A DNA stretch of 64,000 nucleotides from Dyadobacter luteus (GTDB lineage Bacteria; Bacteroidota; Bacteroidia; Cytophagales; Spirosomataceae). The stretch covers positions 62,001 to 126,000 of the forward strand of contig NZ_QNUL01000014.1 of NCBI RefSeq assembly GCF_003383615.1, in the 5' to 3' direction. Within the stretch, counting starts at the first letter, position 1; the number at the start of each line of letters is the position of its first letter. Position numbers and translations under genes: made by a program. Below the pieces are notes generated by a model, which saw nothing but the letters and a program-made list of their open reading frames with translations, was not told where the DNA came from and made no database searches. Positions 17,123 through 26,800 of this stretch are shown in pieces.

Positions 17123-17143
17123 TAATACTTTTAAAAAGTATTA
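17123..17143. promoter_or_regulatory. Perfect 21-bp palindrome upstream of the aminotransferase gene
   Basis: TAATACTTTT (17123-17132), one central base, then AAAAGTATTA (17134-17143). It ends 10 bp before the aminotransferase ATG, a position suited to an operator. The same decamer TAATACTTTT also occurs at 14907-14916, inside the control region of the amidotransferase-like gene. Confidence 0.5.
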
Positions 17144-17153
17144 TACATTTAAA

Positions 17154-18386
17154 ATGCATATTTCTCATCGACAACTATTTTTCGATCACGTTGCCCAAAC
17201 TTCTGATTATCCATTAGCCCTTGAAATTGACCGTGCTGAAGGTGTTTATATGTACGGTTCTGATGGAACCAGGTATCTTGACCTGATTTCGGGAATTGGT
17301 GTAAGCAATGTCGGACACAGACACCCGCAGGTATTAAATGCGATTCATGGTCAGTTGGATAAACATATGCACCTTTTGGTATATGGGGAATATGTGCAGA
17401 GTGCTCAGGTTCAGTTGGCAAAAGCGTTATCGGATACACTTGATATTAACTCAGAAAATCCTTCTCCATATGGTAAAATAGACAATGTATATTTTACCAA
17501 TTCCGGCACAGAGGCAGTTGAGGGGGCGATGAAGCTTGCCAAACGCTTTACAGGAAGAGCTGAGTTTATCTCTTGTTACAATGCCTATCACGGTGCTTCT
17601 CAGGGTGCTCTCAGTCTTTCAGGATCTGAAGATTTTAAACGCAGTTTCCGGCCGTTACTTCCTGGCATTAAAAATATTCAGCATGGTCTGGAATCTGAAT
17701 TAGAAAAAATTACCGATAAAACCGCAGCAGTTATTATTGAAATAGTGAGCGGCGAATCAGGAGTCAGAGAAGCAAGTAACAGTTATTTCCGTGCCCTGCG
17801 TACACGTTGCAACGAAACAGGCACTTTACTGATTCTGGATGAGGTACAGACAGGATTTGGAAGAACAGGTACATTCTGGGCATTTGAGCAGTCTGGAATT
17901 TATCCGGATATTCTCCTTAGTGCGAAAGGCATGGGCGGCGGAATGCCTATCGGAGCCTTTATGGCCTCACAGCAAGTTATGCAGGTTTTTAAGACTAACC
18001 CAATATTGGGGCACATCACTACTTTCGGTGGACATCCGGTGAGTTGCGCCGCTTCACTGGCAGCTCTCCGCGTCACAGTGGATAGTAATTTGTCGGCACA
18101 GGCGATTAAAAAGGGACAATTGTTTAAAACTTTGCTGGTTCATGAAAAGATTAAAGAGGTTCGGGGCAGAGGTTTGATGCTTGCAGCTGAAATGGAGTCA
18201 TTTGAAAAATTGAAACAAACCATTGATCTGTGTATTGAGAAAGGAGTCGTAACGGATTGGTTTTTATTTTGTGACAATGCCATGCGTATTTCTCCACCTT
18301 TGATTATCACAGAAGAACAGATCAAAGAAGGATGTGCAATAATTTTGGAATCACTGGATTCGATCAGAAGTCATATTTACAGATAA
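17154..18386 (+). CDS. Class III pyridoxal-phosphate aminotransferase
   Basis: A 410-residue transaminase of the acetylornithine/ornithine/4-aminobutyrate group. The PLP lysine is K258 (LLSAKGMGGGMPIG), with D229 and Q232 in ILDEVQTGFGRTG and TNSGTEAVEGAMKLA (115-129) for phosphate binding. The region YHGASQGALSLSG (145-157) fits the family. The exact substrate cannot be told. It begins 64 bp after the permuted ATP-grasp gene, behind a 21-bp palindrome, so it may be a separately controlled member of the same pathway that supplies or consumes an omega-amino compound. The next gene follows after 12 bp. Confidence 0.88.
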   Translation: MHISHRQLFFDHVAQTSDYPLALEIDRAEGVYMYGSDGTRYLDLISGIGVSNVGHRHPQVLNAIHGQLDKHMHLLVYGEYVQSAQVQLAKALSDTLDINSENPSPYGKIDNVYFTNSGTEAVEGAMKLAKRFTGRAEFISCYNAYHGASQGALSLSGSEDFKRSFRPLLPGIKNIQHGLESELEKITDKTAAVIIEIVSGESGVREASNSYFRALRTRCNETGTLLILDEVQTGFGRTGTFWAFEQSGIYPDILLSAKGMGGGMPIGAFMASQQVMQVFKTNPILGHITTFGGHPVSCAASLAALRVTVDSNLSAQAIKKGQLFKTLLVHEKIKEVRGRGLMLAAEMESFEKLKQTIDLCIEKGVVTDWFLFCDNAMRISPPLIITEEQIKEGCAIILESLDSIRSHIYR

Positions 18387-18398
18387 ATAGATATAGTT

Positions 18399-19277
18399 GT
18401 GAAACACGAAATTAAAAACGGCAAACTGAGCATTGCAGTAAATGAAACGGGTGCTGAGTTATGCAATATTAAATCCGCTGCAACGGGAAAAGAGTTTATG
18501 TGGAGTGGCGATCCTGCCATATGGGGAAGCACCTCTCCTGTCCTTTTTCCGGCTATCGGTGCGGTCAAAAATGGCTTTGTCAAATACAAGGGAAGTGAAT
18601 ACAAGATTCCAAGACACGGTTTTGTAAGGAATAATACCAACGTTGAACTGGTTGGACAGACAGAGGAAAGTCTGAGTTTTGGACTAACTGATGACGAAGA
18701 ATTACTTAAGATATACCCCTTCCCTTTCTCATTTCAGATTACTTATAAGCTGAAAGGGAACAAGATTGAAGTGAGCCACAAAATCACCAATCGCGGTACA
18801 GATGTAATGCTTTTTTCCCTTGGAGCCCACCCTGCCTTCAAATGTCCGATTAATGAACAGGAAGATTATGAAGACTATTATCTGGAATTTGAGCATCCAG
18901 AAACGGCTTCTACCTGGTTGCTGGCAAGTGACGGTCTTGTAGGTACAGATACTAAACAGATATTGGATCAAACAAATATACTGCCGCTAACCCACAGTCT
19001 TTTTGATAACGACGCACTGATTTTTAAAAATTTAAAATCCAGAAAAGTAGCGTTAAAAAGTAAAAATACTACTGAATCAGTGATTGTTACCTATCAGGAT
19101 TTTAACTATCTGGGAATTTGGGCTAAACCTAATGGCGACTTTGTGTGTATCGAGCCCTGGCTTGGGATAGCGGATAGCGCAAATGCAAATCAGCAATTGG
19201 AAGACAAAGAGGGCATCCTGTCACTTCAGGCAGGTGGTACCTTTGAAGCATCATACACGATTGAGATTACAGAATAG
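18399..19277 (+). CDS. Aldose 1-epimerase family protein (LacX-like)
   Basis: A 292-residue galactose-mutarotase-fold protein. Probable catalytic residues are H73 in PRHGFVRN, H144 in SLGAHPAFKCP and E252 in VCIEPWLG, matching the usual two His plus Glu arrangement. It starts at GTG (18399), 12 bp after the aminotransferase stop, so the two are very likely co-transcribed. Family members interconvert sugar anomers, and the sugar here is unknown. Confidence 0.88.
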   Translation: MKHEIKNGKLSIAVNETGAELCNIKSAATGKEFMWSGDPAIWGSTSPVLFPAIGAVKNGFVKYKGSEYKIPRHGFVRNNTNVELVGQTEESLSFGLTDDEELLKIYPFPFSFQITYKLKGNKIEVSHKITNRGTDVMLFSLGAHPAFKCPINEQEDYEDYYLEFEHPETASTWLLASDGLVGTDTKQILDQTNILPLTHSLFDNDALIFKNLKSRKVALKSKNTTESVIVTYQDFNYLGIWAKPNGDFVCIEPWLGIADSANANQQLEDKEGILSLQAGGTFEASYTIEITE

Positions 19278-19286
19278 TTTTCGTTT

Positions 19287-19319
19287 GAGAGCAGGCCGGC
19301 CACATGGCTGCCTGTTCTC
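19287..19319. terminator. Hairpin between the epimerase and LuxR genes
   Basis: GAGAGCAGGC (19287-19296) pairs with GCCTGTTCTC (19310-19319, one G-T wobble), with further pairing inside the loop. It lies between converging genes but lacks a T tract. Confidence 0.5.
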
Positions 19320-19339
19320 AATCCTACTCTCCTTGATTA

Positions 19340-20095
19340 TCAGGATATAATTCCCCTATCCAGGGCGCGTATAATTGCCTCCATAGCGTTGCCTGCATTG
19401 AGTTTTTCAAGTATGCGTTGCCGATGCGTATTTACGGTATGCACACTGATGGATAATAGGGCGGATATCTCCTTGCTCAACTTACCTTTTCGAATCATTT
19501 CCAGAATTTCATGCTCACGTAACGTCAGTTCTTTTATTGCCGGCTCTGCTTTGGGTAACAGATCGATAAGTTGCCCGGTATGACAATTAATCAACTGAAA
19601 CCGCACACCCTGACCGAGCGATTGATTTGGAGATACATTTATAATTCCCAGAGATAAAGCTATATTTCCGCATTGATCCAGCTCCAGTACATGATGAGAT
19701 TCAGTGACTTGAATATAATTTCCCCCATTATTTTTGATTCTGTACTCTGTAATCATTTTATAGTCCTTTCGGAAAGGAACAGGACGCTCCATCACATATT
19801 TCATTGCCAGAGCTCCGTTTTTTGCCAGTATGCGCAAGTCTGCCGGGTGAACGCGTGAATCAAAAACTGAATTAGATACATCTCCCTCGTTTATTCCTTC
19901 AAAACCAAATACCTTATAAAATGACGAGGATGTATAAACATGGACACCTCTGTTCATGTCATAAATGGTGATACCACTATTGCTGAGTTCTGCCAGCGCG
20001 TTCACGAGTAACAGTTGATTTGCACCCACATTGGTTTCCCTCATGTAAGAATGGACGTGCATATGAGGTAATGATAAATCAGTATTTCTTTCCAT
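19340..20095 (-). CDS. PAS-domain LuxR-type transcriptional regulator
   Basis: A 251-residue DNA-binding regulator. Residues about 40-155 form a PAS-like sensor (ALAELSNSGITIYDMNRGVHVYTS, then HPADLR and a YRIKNNGGNYIQVTESH strand pair). The C-terminus holds a LuxR/FixJ helix-turn-helix (ELTLREHEILEMIRKG, then SKEISALLSISVHTVNTHRQ). There is no phosphoacceptor domain, so it responds to a ligand or partner rather than a cognate kinase. It is divergent from the SDR-like gene at 20218 and may control it. Confidence 0.82.
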   Translation of the reverse strand: MERNTDLSLPHMHVHSYMRETNVGANQLLLVNALAELSNSGITIYDMNRGVHVYTSSSFYKVFGFEGINEGDVSNSVFDSRVHPADLRILAKNGALAMKYVMERPVPFRKDYKMITEYRIKNNGGNYIQVTESHHVLELDQCGNIALSLGIINVSPNQSLGQGVRFQLINCHTGQLIDLLPKAEPAIKELTLREHEILEMIRKGKLSKEISALLSISVHTVNTHRQRILEKLNAGNAMEAIIRALDRGIIS

Positions 20096-20217
20096 GCTCC
20101 TGTAGTTGTTTTTTGCAAAAGTTTTGATTGACCACCGTTCGCATCAGGTGGCGTAATGGCATGACAACCTAAACCAAGTTTACCTTAAAACTTAGGAGAA
20201 ATAAAACAGCTACATCC

Positions 20218-20784
20218 ATGAATTATTTTGTAGTACAGAATGCAGATATAGATATCGGACATACCGTCGCCATCGACCTGGCGCGGCAAAAGAAGAACTT
20301 AATTCTCATAGGCAACGACAAAACACGGTTGGAGGAGCTTAAAATCCAGATCAGATCTGGTTATTCAATTTACGTGCATTGCCTTGTGATGTTGGATAAC
20401 AGTATAGATGCCGTTGTAAGATTATGCGAAGCTATTAACGACCTATATTTTGTTGAAGGTCTGATTAATATTGTGATATGTGATGATACTACAAACCTAG
20501 ATGATTGTAGTATAAATGAATTAAGCAGCCGTCTGACAACGGAATTACTTCTGCCTGCTTTCATGCTTCATCAGCTTTTTCCCAATCTGATGCTATGCGC
20601 TGATGCCGTGTGGAGCAGGATCATTTGTAATAAAAATCAGATTCCGATTGTGTCGGCTGCTTACCGTATATCTCAAACAGGCGATTTGTCCAAAATAGAA
20701 AGGGAGTTTTGTGTCGGGTCTGTCGTGGTCAGCAGCGAACAGAAGTGTTCGTTAGCGGACAATTTGTTTTACATAAATATCTGA
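20218..20784 (+). CDS. Degenerate SDR-like Rossmann protein
   Basis: A 188-residue protein with the outline of a short-chain dehydrogenase: VAIDLARQKKNLILIGNDKTRLEEL (about 17-41) and LINIVICDD near residues 82-90 match the first strands of the fold. The cofactor glycine motif TGxxxGIG is replaced by NADIDIGHT, and the YxxxK catalytic motif is reduced to AYRISQ. The protein is also about 60 residues shorter than active SDRs. It is therefore probably not an oxidoreductase, and may bind a ligand or be decaying. It is divergent from the PAS-LuxR gene, and a permease gene follows after 94 bp. Confidence 0.6.
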   Translation: MNYFVVQNADIDIGHTVAIDLARQKKNLILIGNDKTRLEELKIQIRSGYSIYVHCLVMLDNSIDAVVRLCEAINDLYFVEGLINIVICDDTTNLDDCSINELSSRLTTELLLPAFMLHQLFPNLMLCADAVWSRIICNKNQIPIVSAAYRISQTGDLSKIEREFCVGSVVVSSEQKCSLADNLFYINI

Positions 20785-20878
20785 TAGTGAGAAAGAAATA
20801 AAGGTGGCATACCTTTTACACGGAAATCTGTTACAGGTCAAGTATGTTCGTAATTATTTAGGATAAAGTAGAAGTGTT

Positions 20879-23287
20879 ATGATCAAAAATTACTTCAAAA
20901 TAGCATGGCGCAATCTCATGCGAAATCGCCTTTATGCACTACTTAACATTGCCGGCTTATCTATCGGACTGGCGTGCGCACTGATTGTTTTCTGGTTCAT
21001 ACGCTTTCAGACAACTCACGATCATTTTCATAAAAACATAGACCGGATATATCAGGTCACAACAGAATTTCATTTTGACGGTGTAGGTTATTCACGCGGT
21101 GTGCCTACTCCGATGTGGAAGGCCATACGTACTGAAATGCCATCCTATACTTCAACCATGTGTATAGAAAGTTATGACCCTTTTCTATCCATATTTGATA
21201 ACAATGGTAAGCCTGTCAAGAAGTTTAAGGAAGAAGGGCCCGTTCTTGCTTATGTTCATCCTGAATACTTTTCGATTTTTGACGTGAACTGGCGGGTCGG
21301 CAATCCGGAAAAGTCACTTGGCAAACCTAATACTGTTGTGATTAGTGAGGCAATGGCGGCGAAATACTTTGGTAATGAAAATCCGATTGGTAAAGTACTT
21401 AAGCTCTCCAACCAGCTGGATCTGGAAGTGACAGGAATTGTGGATAATCCGGCGGATAACACCGATCTTCCCTATGAACTGTTTGTATCTTTCTCGACCC
21501 TGACTGCAAATCCGAAGTATCAGTATGGCGGTAGCGGACTCGAACACTGGGGAGGTGTAAACTCCAGTACCTATTGCTTCGTATTACTACCTGAAAAAGT
21601 AAAGTTGAGTACTGCCAACAAACAGATGGCGGCATTAAATAAAAAGTATCATGGCAGTGATCATAAGTCGTATGTTCACAACCTGATCCCGTACAAGGAT
21701 ATGCACCATTCTATTCCATATTATGGCGCTATGCCAATGAAATGGATATGGATTATGAGTGCAATAGGAATTTTCCTCATTGTAACTGCCTGCTTCAACT
21801 TCATCAATATGGCAACTGCCCAGGCACTTCGCAGGTCCAAGGAGGTGGGAGTTCGCAAGGCTGTTGGAGGTACGAAGGGGCAGGTATTTATACAGTTTCT
21901 TCTGGAAACGGCGCTGATTACTTTTACGGCCATGACGGTTGGTTTTATTCTGGCTTCATTCATTCTTCCTCATATTACGGAATGGCTCGATCGCCCCGGC
22001 TCCTGGCCTAAGACTGTTATTTGGAGCGATCCTTTACTTTGGACATTTTTAGCTTCTCTTTTTGTAATCGTTGTGTTGCTGGCCGGTACTTATCCCGGTA
22101 CAATTCTGGCAGGATTCCGGCCGGTACTGGCTTTGAAAGGGAATGTTACTACAAGAAACATTGGCGGCATATCTTTGCGAAGAGGGCTTATTGTGTTTCA
22201 GTTCGTGCTGATTCAACTTCTGGTAATTTGTACATTGGTGGTAAATAACCAGGTTGATTTCATGTTGTCGAGCTCAGTAGGATATGAAACCAAGGGTATT
22301 GCCAGCATACAGATTCCAACACCGGACAAAATCAATCAATCCACTTTCAGACAGAGACTTCTGGAGATTCCGGGTATCTCCGAGGTGTCATTCTGTATGT
22401 TTTTGCCCACTACAACCTCCAACAATACCAGTAACGTCAAGTTTGACACACGGCAAAAGGATGAGATCTGGTCTATCAATACCAAAACTGCGGATAACAA
22501 TTACGTGAAAACATTCGGACTTACTTTGCTTGCTGGTCAGAACATTCCGTTGAGCGATACCGTACGCGGTTACATGGTCAATGAAAAAGTAGTTGAAAAA
22601 CTAGGATACCGGGATCCCAATGAAGTGATTGGTAAGAACCTTAAAATATGGGACGTAAGTGCACCTATTACAGGCGTTCTCAAAAACTGGAACAACACAT
22701 CATTTCAAAATGGAATCGATCCTATAGCGATATTTACCAATAACAATAGTAATTACCGCTGCGCCATTCAGCTGAAATCAACAAATCTCCATGCAACGAT
22801 GAAGCGTGTTGAACAGCTCTGGAGTGAATACTTTCCGGATTATCTGTATGAGCAAACATTCATGGATGAGCAGATTGCTAAAAGTTATGAACTTGAAAAC
22901 CTGATGCTCAAACTGATACGGGTTTTCTCTCTGATTTCTATTTTTATAGGTTGCCTGGGATTGTATGGTTTGGTTAAGTTCATGGCTTCTCAAAAAACGA
23001 AAGAGATTGGTGTGCGTAAAGTTTTGGGAGCCAGTCTGGGAAGTATTCTTGGAATATTCGGAAAAGAAATTGCTTTACTGATCGTTATAGCCTTTGCGCT
23101 GGCCGCTCCATTGGGCTGGTACGTGATGCACGCATGGTTACAGGATTATGAGTACCGCATCCCAATTGGCGCTGATATCATGACTATCGCCATTCTGATC
23201 ACTTTTATAGTGGCCGCCGTTACAGCAGGTTATGAGTCATTAAAAGCGGCATTAACTGATCCGGTAAAATCGCTGAGATCGGAGTAA
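20879..23287 (+). CDS. ABC transporter permease, MacB/FtsX type
   Basis: An 802-residue inner-membrane protein with the Bacteroidota double-FtsX layout. It has an N-terminal helix (about 20-42, NIAGLSIGLACALIVFWF), a periplasmic MacB core domain, four helices (about 285-440), a second periplasmic domain, and three C-terminal helices. Both FtsX repeats show the coupling motif (RSKEVGVRKAVGG and KTKEIGVRKVLGA). No ATPase gene is adjacent, which is common for this group. Such permeases extrude lipids, peptides or antimicrobials, or act as mechanotransmitters. The substrate is unknown. A strong bidirectional terminator follows. Confidence 0.88.
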   Translation: MIKNYFKIAWRNLMRNRLYALLNIAGLSIGLACALIVFWFIRFQTTHDHFHKNIDRIYQVTTEFHFDGVGYSRGVPTPMWKAIRTEMPSYTSTMCIESYDPFLSIFDNNGKPVKKFKEEGPVLAYVHPEYFSIFDVNWRVGNPEKSLGKPNTVVISEAMAAKYFGNENPIGKVLKLSNQLDLEVTGIVDNPADNTDLPYELFVSFSTLTANPKYQYGGSGLEHWGGVNSSTYCFVLLPEKVKLSTANKQMAALNKKYHGSDHKSYVHNLIPYKDMHHSIPYYGAMPMKWIWIMSAIGIFLIVTACFNFINMATAQALRRSKEVGVRKAVGGTKGQVFIQFLLETALITFTAMTVGFILASFILPHITEWLDRPGSWPKTVIWSDPLLWTFLASLFVIVVLLAGTYPGTILAGFRPVLALKGNVTTRNIGGISLRRGLIVFQFVLIQLLVICTLVVNNQVDFMLSSSVGYETKGIASIQIPTPDKINQSTFRQRLLEIPGISEVSFCMFLPTTTSNNTSNVKFDTRQKDEIWSINTKTADNNYVKTFGLTLLAGQNIPLSDTVRGYMVNEKVVEKLGYRDPNEVIGKNLKIWDVSAPITGVLKNWNNTSFQNGIDPIAIFTNNNSNYRCAIQLKSTNLHATMKRVEQLWSEYFPDYLYEQTFMDEQIAKSYELENLMLKLIRVFSLISIFIGCLGLYGLVKFMASQKTKEIGVRKVLGASLGSILGIFGKEIALLIVIAFALAAPLGWYVMHAWLQDYEYRIPIGADIMTIAILITFIVAAVTAGYESLKAALTDPVKSLRSE

Positions 23288-23305
23288 TACGGAGGCTGAA
23301 ATGCA

Positions 23306-23331
23306 AAAAGGAGCTCATCTGAGCTCCTTTT
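23306..23331. terminator. Bidirectional terminator between the permease and trxA
   Basis: AAAAGGAGCTC (23306-23316) pairs with GAGCTCCTTTT (23321-23331) around a 4-nt loop, giving A and T flanks in both directions. Confidence 0.85.
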
Positions 23332-23356
23332 ATTATATATTGCTAGAAAATGCTGA

Positions 23357-23689
23357 TTATACAGCAGCTTCTATTTGTGCGTTCAATTTATCTTCCAAAG
23401 TAGTTTTTGGTACTACACCAACTACTTTATCAACTAACTGACCTCCTTTAAAGATCATCAACGTTGGGATACTACGGATACCAAACTTAGCTGGTACAGA
23501 AGAATTCATATCCACATCCATTTTGCCAATTACAGCTTTGCCTTCATATTCGCCAGCCAATTGTTCAACAACTGGTCCGATCATTTTACAAGGCCCGCAC
23601 CATTCTGCCCAAAAATCAACAAGTACTGGTTTATCACTTTGGATCAATTCTTCAAAGGTGCTATCGGTAATTTCGAGTGCTTTTCCCAT
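23357..23689 (-). CDS. trxA: Thioredoxin
   Basis: A 110-residue cytoplasmic disulfide reductase with a canonical thioredoxin fold. The active site is WCGPCK (C31, C34), the cis-proline is P75 in SIPTLMIF, and DFWAEW precedes the active site. There is no signal peptide. It is transcribed alone from the reverse strand, ends at the terminator shared with the permease gene, and lies downstream of dnaE on the same strand with a 128-bp gap. Confidence 0.95.
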   Translation of the reverse strand: MGKALEITDSTFEELIQSDKPVLVDFWAEWCGPCKMIGPVVEQLAGEYEGKAVIGKMDVDMNSSVPAKFGIRSIPTLMIFKGGQLVDKVVGVVPKTTLEDKLNAQIEAAV

Positions 23690-23817
23690 TTCAAATTTTG
23701 TCTAGTTTTTTATTAATCTGATTGGATAATCAATATGAGTTATTAAAAGTTCCGTGCCAATTCAGGTGGCTGGATTAAAATGTCACTCCTGTTTTCAGTA
23801 ATGATATGAAACAGTAT

Positions 23818-26800
23818 TTAATTCAGAAAGAATTTGACTCCTTCCATCCTGTTTAAAGCTGCAAAGAACTCGTTGGAGGGAGCAACGCGATAAGCACGTG
23901 ACAACATTTCCACTTCCAGCCTTGTTTCAGGATCGGTTACTGTCATGTTGACAGAGCAACCTCCCGGATTTGCCCCGAAAGTCTCGTTAAGAATCATGAT
24001 GGATTTTTCATCAATGAAATCCAGAGGCAGATTGATCCTGATTTTCTTACACATTTTCTCTCTTATTTCTGTTAAAAGCTGAATATTCGATATTTTAAAC
24101 TCAAACTGATCTTCCTGTTTCCAGCGGTTCTGAATTTTTCCTTTGATATGAAGAAATTGACCGATTTGGAGATAATTCCTGTACCTTACACAATCCTCAC
24201 CTCCAAGCAGCATTTCGATGGAACCTTTGTAATCCTCCACTTTGAAAATCATAAAAGGGCTTCCGTTTTTAGACATTCGCTCTATTACACTGGTAACGAT
24301 ACCACCGATTGTAACTTCTTTGTCAAAATGTTTGGGCCTCCTTTCTCCTTCTGAAATAATCATAACCTCGTCGGCAGTGCAGGTACAAAAATTGTCAAGC
24401 TCAATACGAAATGTATCCAGGGGATGTCCGGATATGTAGAATCCTACCACGTCCTTTTCATATCTAAGCCTTTCCAGATCTCCCCATGATTCAATATCCG
24501 CAGCCTTAGGCTTGCTCATCAGCATGTCATTTCCTCCGAATGCTCCGAATAGTGAAGCCTGAGCAGACGCTTTCTCTGCGTGGTAATTATTGGCGTAACG
24601 GATAAGGCGTTCTATAAATGTGCCGTTCTCACCTTGTTCCGTGGCAAAATATTGAGCCCGGTGGTACTCAGGAAAACAGTCAAATCCACCCGCGTAAGCG
24701 AGACTTTCTATGGTTTTCTTATTCACTGTGCGCAGATTTACCCTGATTATAAAATCGAATATATCTTTAAAAGCGCCGCCAGTGTTCCTTTCTTCAATAA
24801 TGGCTTCCACAGCCGCATCACCGCTGCCTTTCACACCAGCCAGCCCAAAACGTATCTCACCTTTCCCGTTGGCATTGAACTGCCGGTCTGATTCATTCAC
24901 GTCCGGCCCCAAAACTTTAAGTCCCTGGGCTTTACACTCCTCCATGAAGAAGGTGATCTTTTCAATGTTACCAAGGGAGCTGGTCAATACCGCAGACATA
25001 TATTCTGCAGTATAATGCGCTTTCAGATAAGCTGTCTGATAAGCTACAAAAGCGTAGCAGGTAGAGTGCGATTTGTTAAAGGCATAGGAGGCAAAAGCTT
25101 CCCAGTCAGTCCAGATCTTTTCAAGTTTCTTAAGGTCAAGTCCTTTTTCTCCCCCACCTTTCATGAAATCGCCTTTCATTTTATTCAGCGTTTCAATCTG
25201 CTTTTTCCCCATCGCCTTTCTCAGCGTATCGGCCTGGCCTTTTGTAAAGCCTGCTAACTTCTGAGATAAAAGCATTACCTGCTCCTGATATACGGTGATT
25301 CCATAAGTATCAGCCAGATATTCTTCAAGTTCGGGTAAGTCGTATGTCGTTTCTTCCAATCCATTTTTTCGTCGGATAAAGCTTGGAATGTACGCAATCG
25401 GTCCGGGACGATACAAGGCATTCATGGCAATAAGGTGTTCGAAACGATCCGGTATCAGATCACGCATGTGTTTCTTCATACCGTCAGATTCAAACTGGAA
25501 AATCGCGTTGGTCTCTCCACGCTGGAACAGCTCAAAAACCTTAGTGTCATCAAGTGGTATATCGTCAATCACAATGTCTACATTATGATTCTGCTTGATG
25601 AGTCGCAAGGCTTCCTTGATAATCGTGAGATTTCGCAGCCCCAAAAAGTCCATTTTAATTACGCCCGCATCTTCAATGATTTTACCCTGATATTGGGTAA
25701 TCAGAAAGTCGGAGTCTTTGGATGTACTTACCGGAATAATCTCTGTAAGATCGCTCGGCGCGATGATAATACCAGCAGCATGAATACCTGTATTCCTCAC
25801 TGTTCCTTCCAGACGACGCGCTTCCTGTAAAACGCTTGCCTGCAAGTCGGTACCTGAGATAATCGCGCGCATCTTCTTTACATTATCCAATTCTTCGGGA
25901 GCGATGCCCTCTTTTTTGAGAAGGCTTCCCTCTCCTTCCAAAGGAGCTGTAAATATGCGGTTAAGCGTCATATTATAAGCCGGCTTATCCGGAACAAGCT
26001 TAGCCAGCATGTTCGCATCCTGCAAAGGCAGATCCATTACCCTGGCTACATCTTTGATGGCTGATTTTGCCGCCATCGTACCGTATGTTACAATTTGAGC
26101 AACCTGGTTATAGCCGTATTTTTTAACTACATAGTCAATTACTTTTTGCCGGCCTTCATCATCAAAGTCCGTATCAATATCGGGAAGTGAAATACGGTCA
26201 GGATTCAGGAAACGCTCAAAAAGCAGATCGTATTTAATAGGATCTATGTTGGTGATTCCCGTGCAATAAGCAACTACAGAACCTGCAGCCGATCCACGAC
26301 CCGGACCTATGAATACACCCATTTTCCGGCCTGCATCAATAAAGTCAGCCACGATAAGGAAGTAACCGGGAAAACCCATGTTCCGTATCGTATCAAGCTC
26401 AAAGTTTAAGCGGTCTTCAATCTCGGCGGTAATCGTACCATATTTAAACTTGGCTCCTACAAATGTCAGGTGTTTCAGATATTCCCACTGATTAAGTACA
26501 TCGGCGGTTAATTCTTTCTTCCCTACCATCTCCGAGAGCGTATGCGTCTTAAACTCGTCTGGTATCGGGAAGTTGGGAAGCAGAATATCCTTGTTTAGAT
26601 TCAGGGTTTTAATCTTGTCAACGATCTCGTTGGTATTGTCAAGCGACTCCGGCAGGTCATTGAAGAGCTGCAACATTTCGCTGGTGTTCTTAAAGTAGAA
26701 CTGATCGTTAAAAAAGGCGAAACGTGACCCTTTCGGAATCCCCTTTTCATCATCAAAATCTTTGGCGGAAGGTGTACTCTGCTTGTCGCCGGTGTTGATA

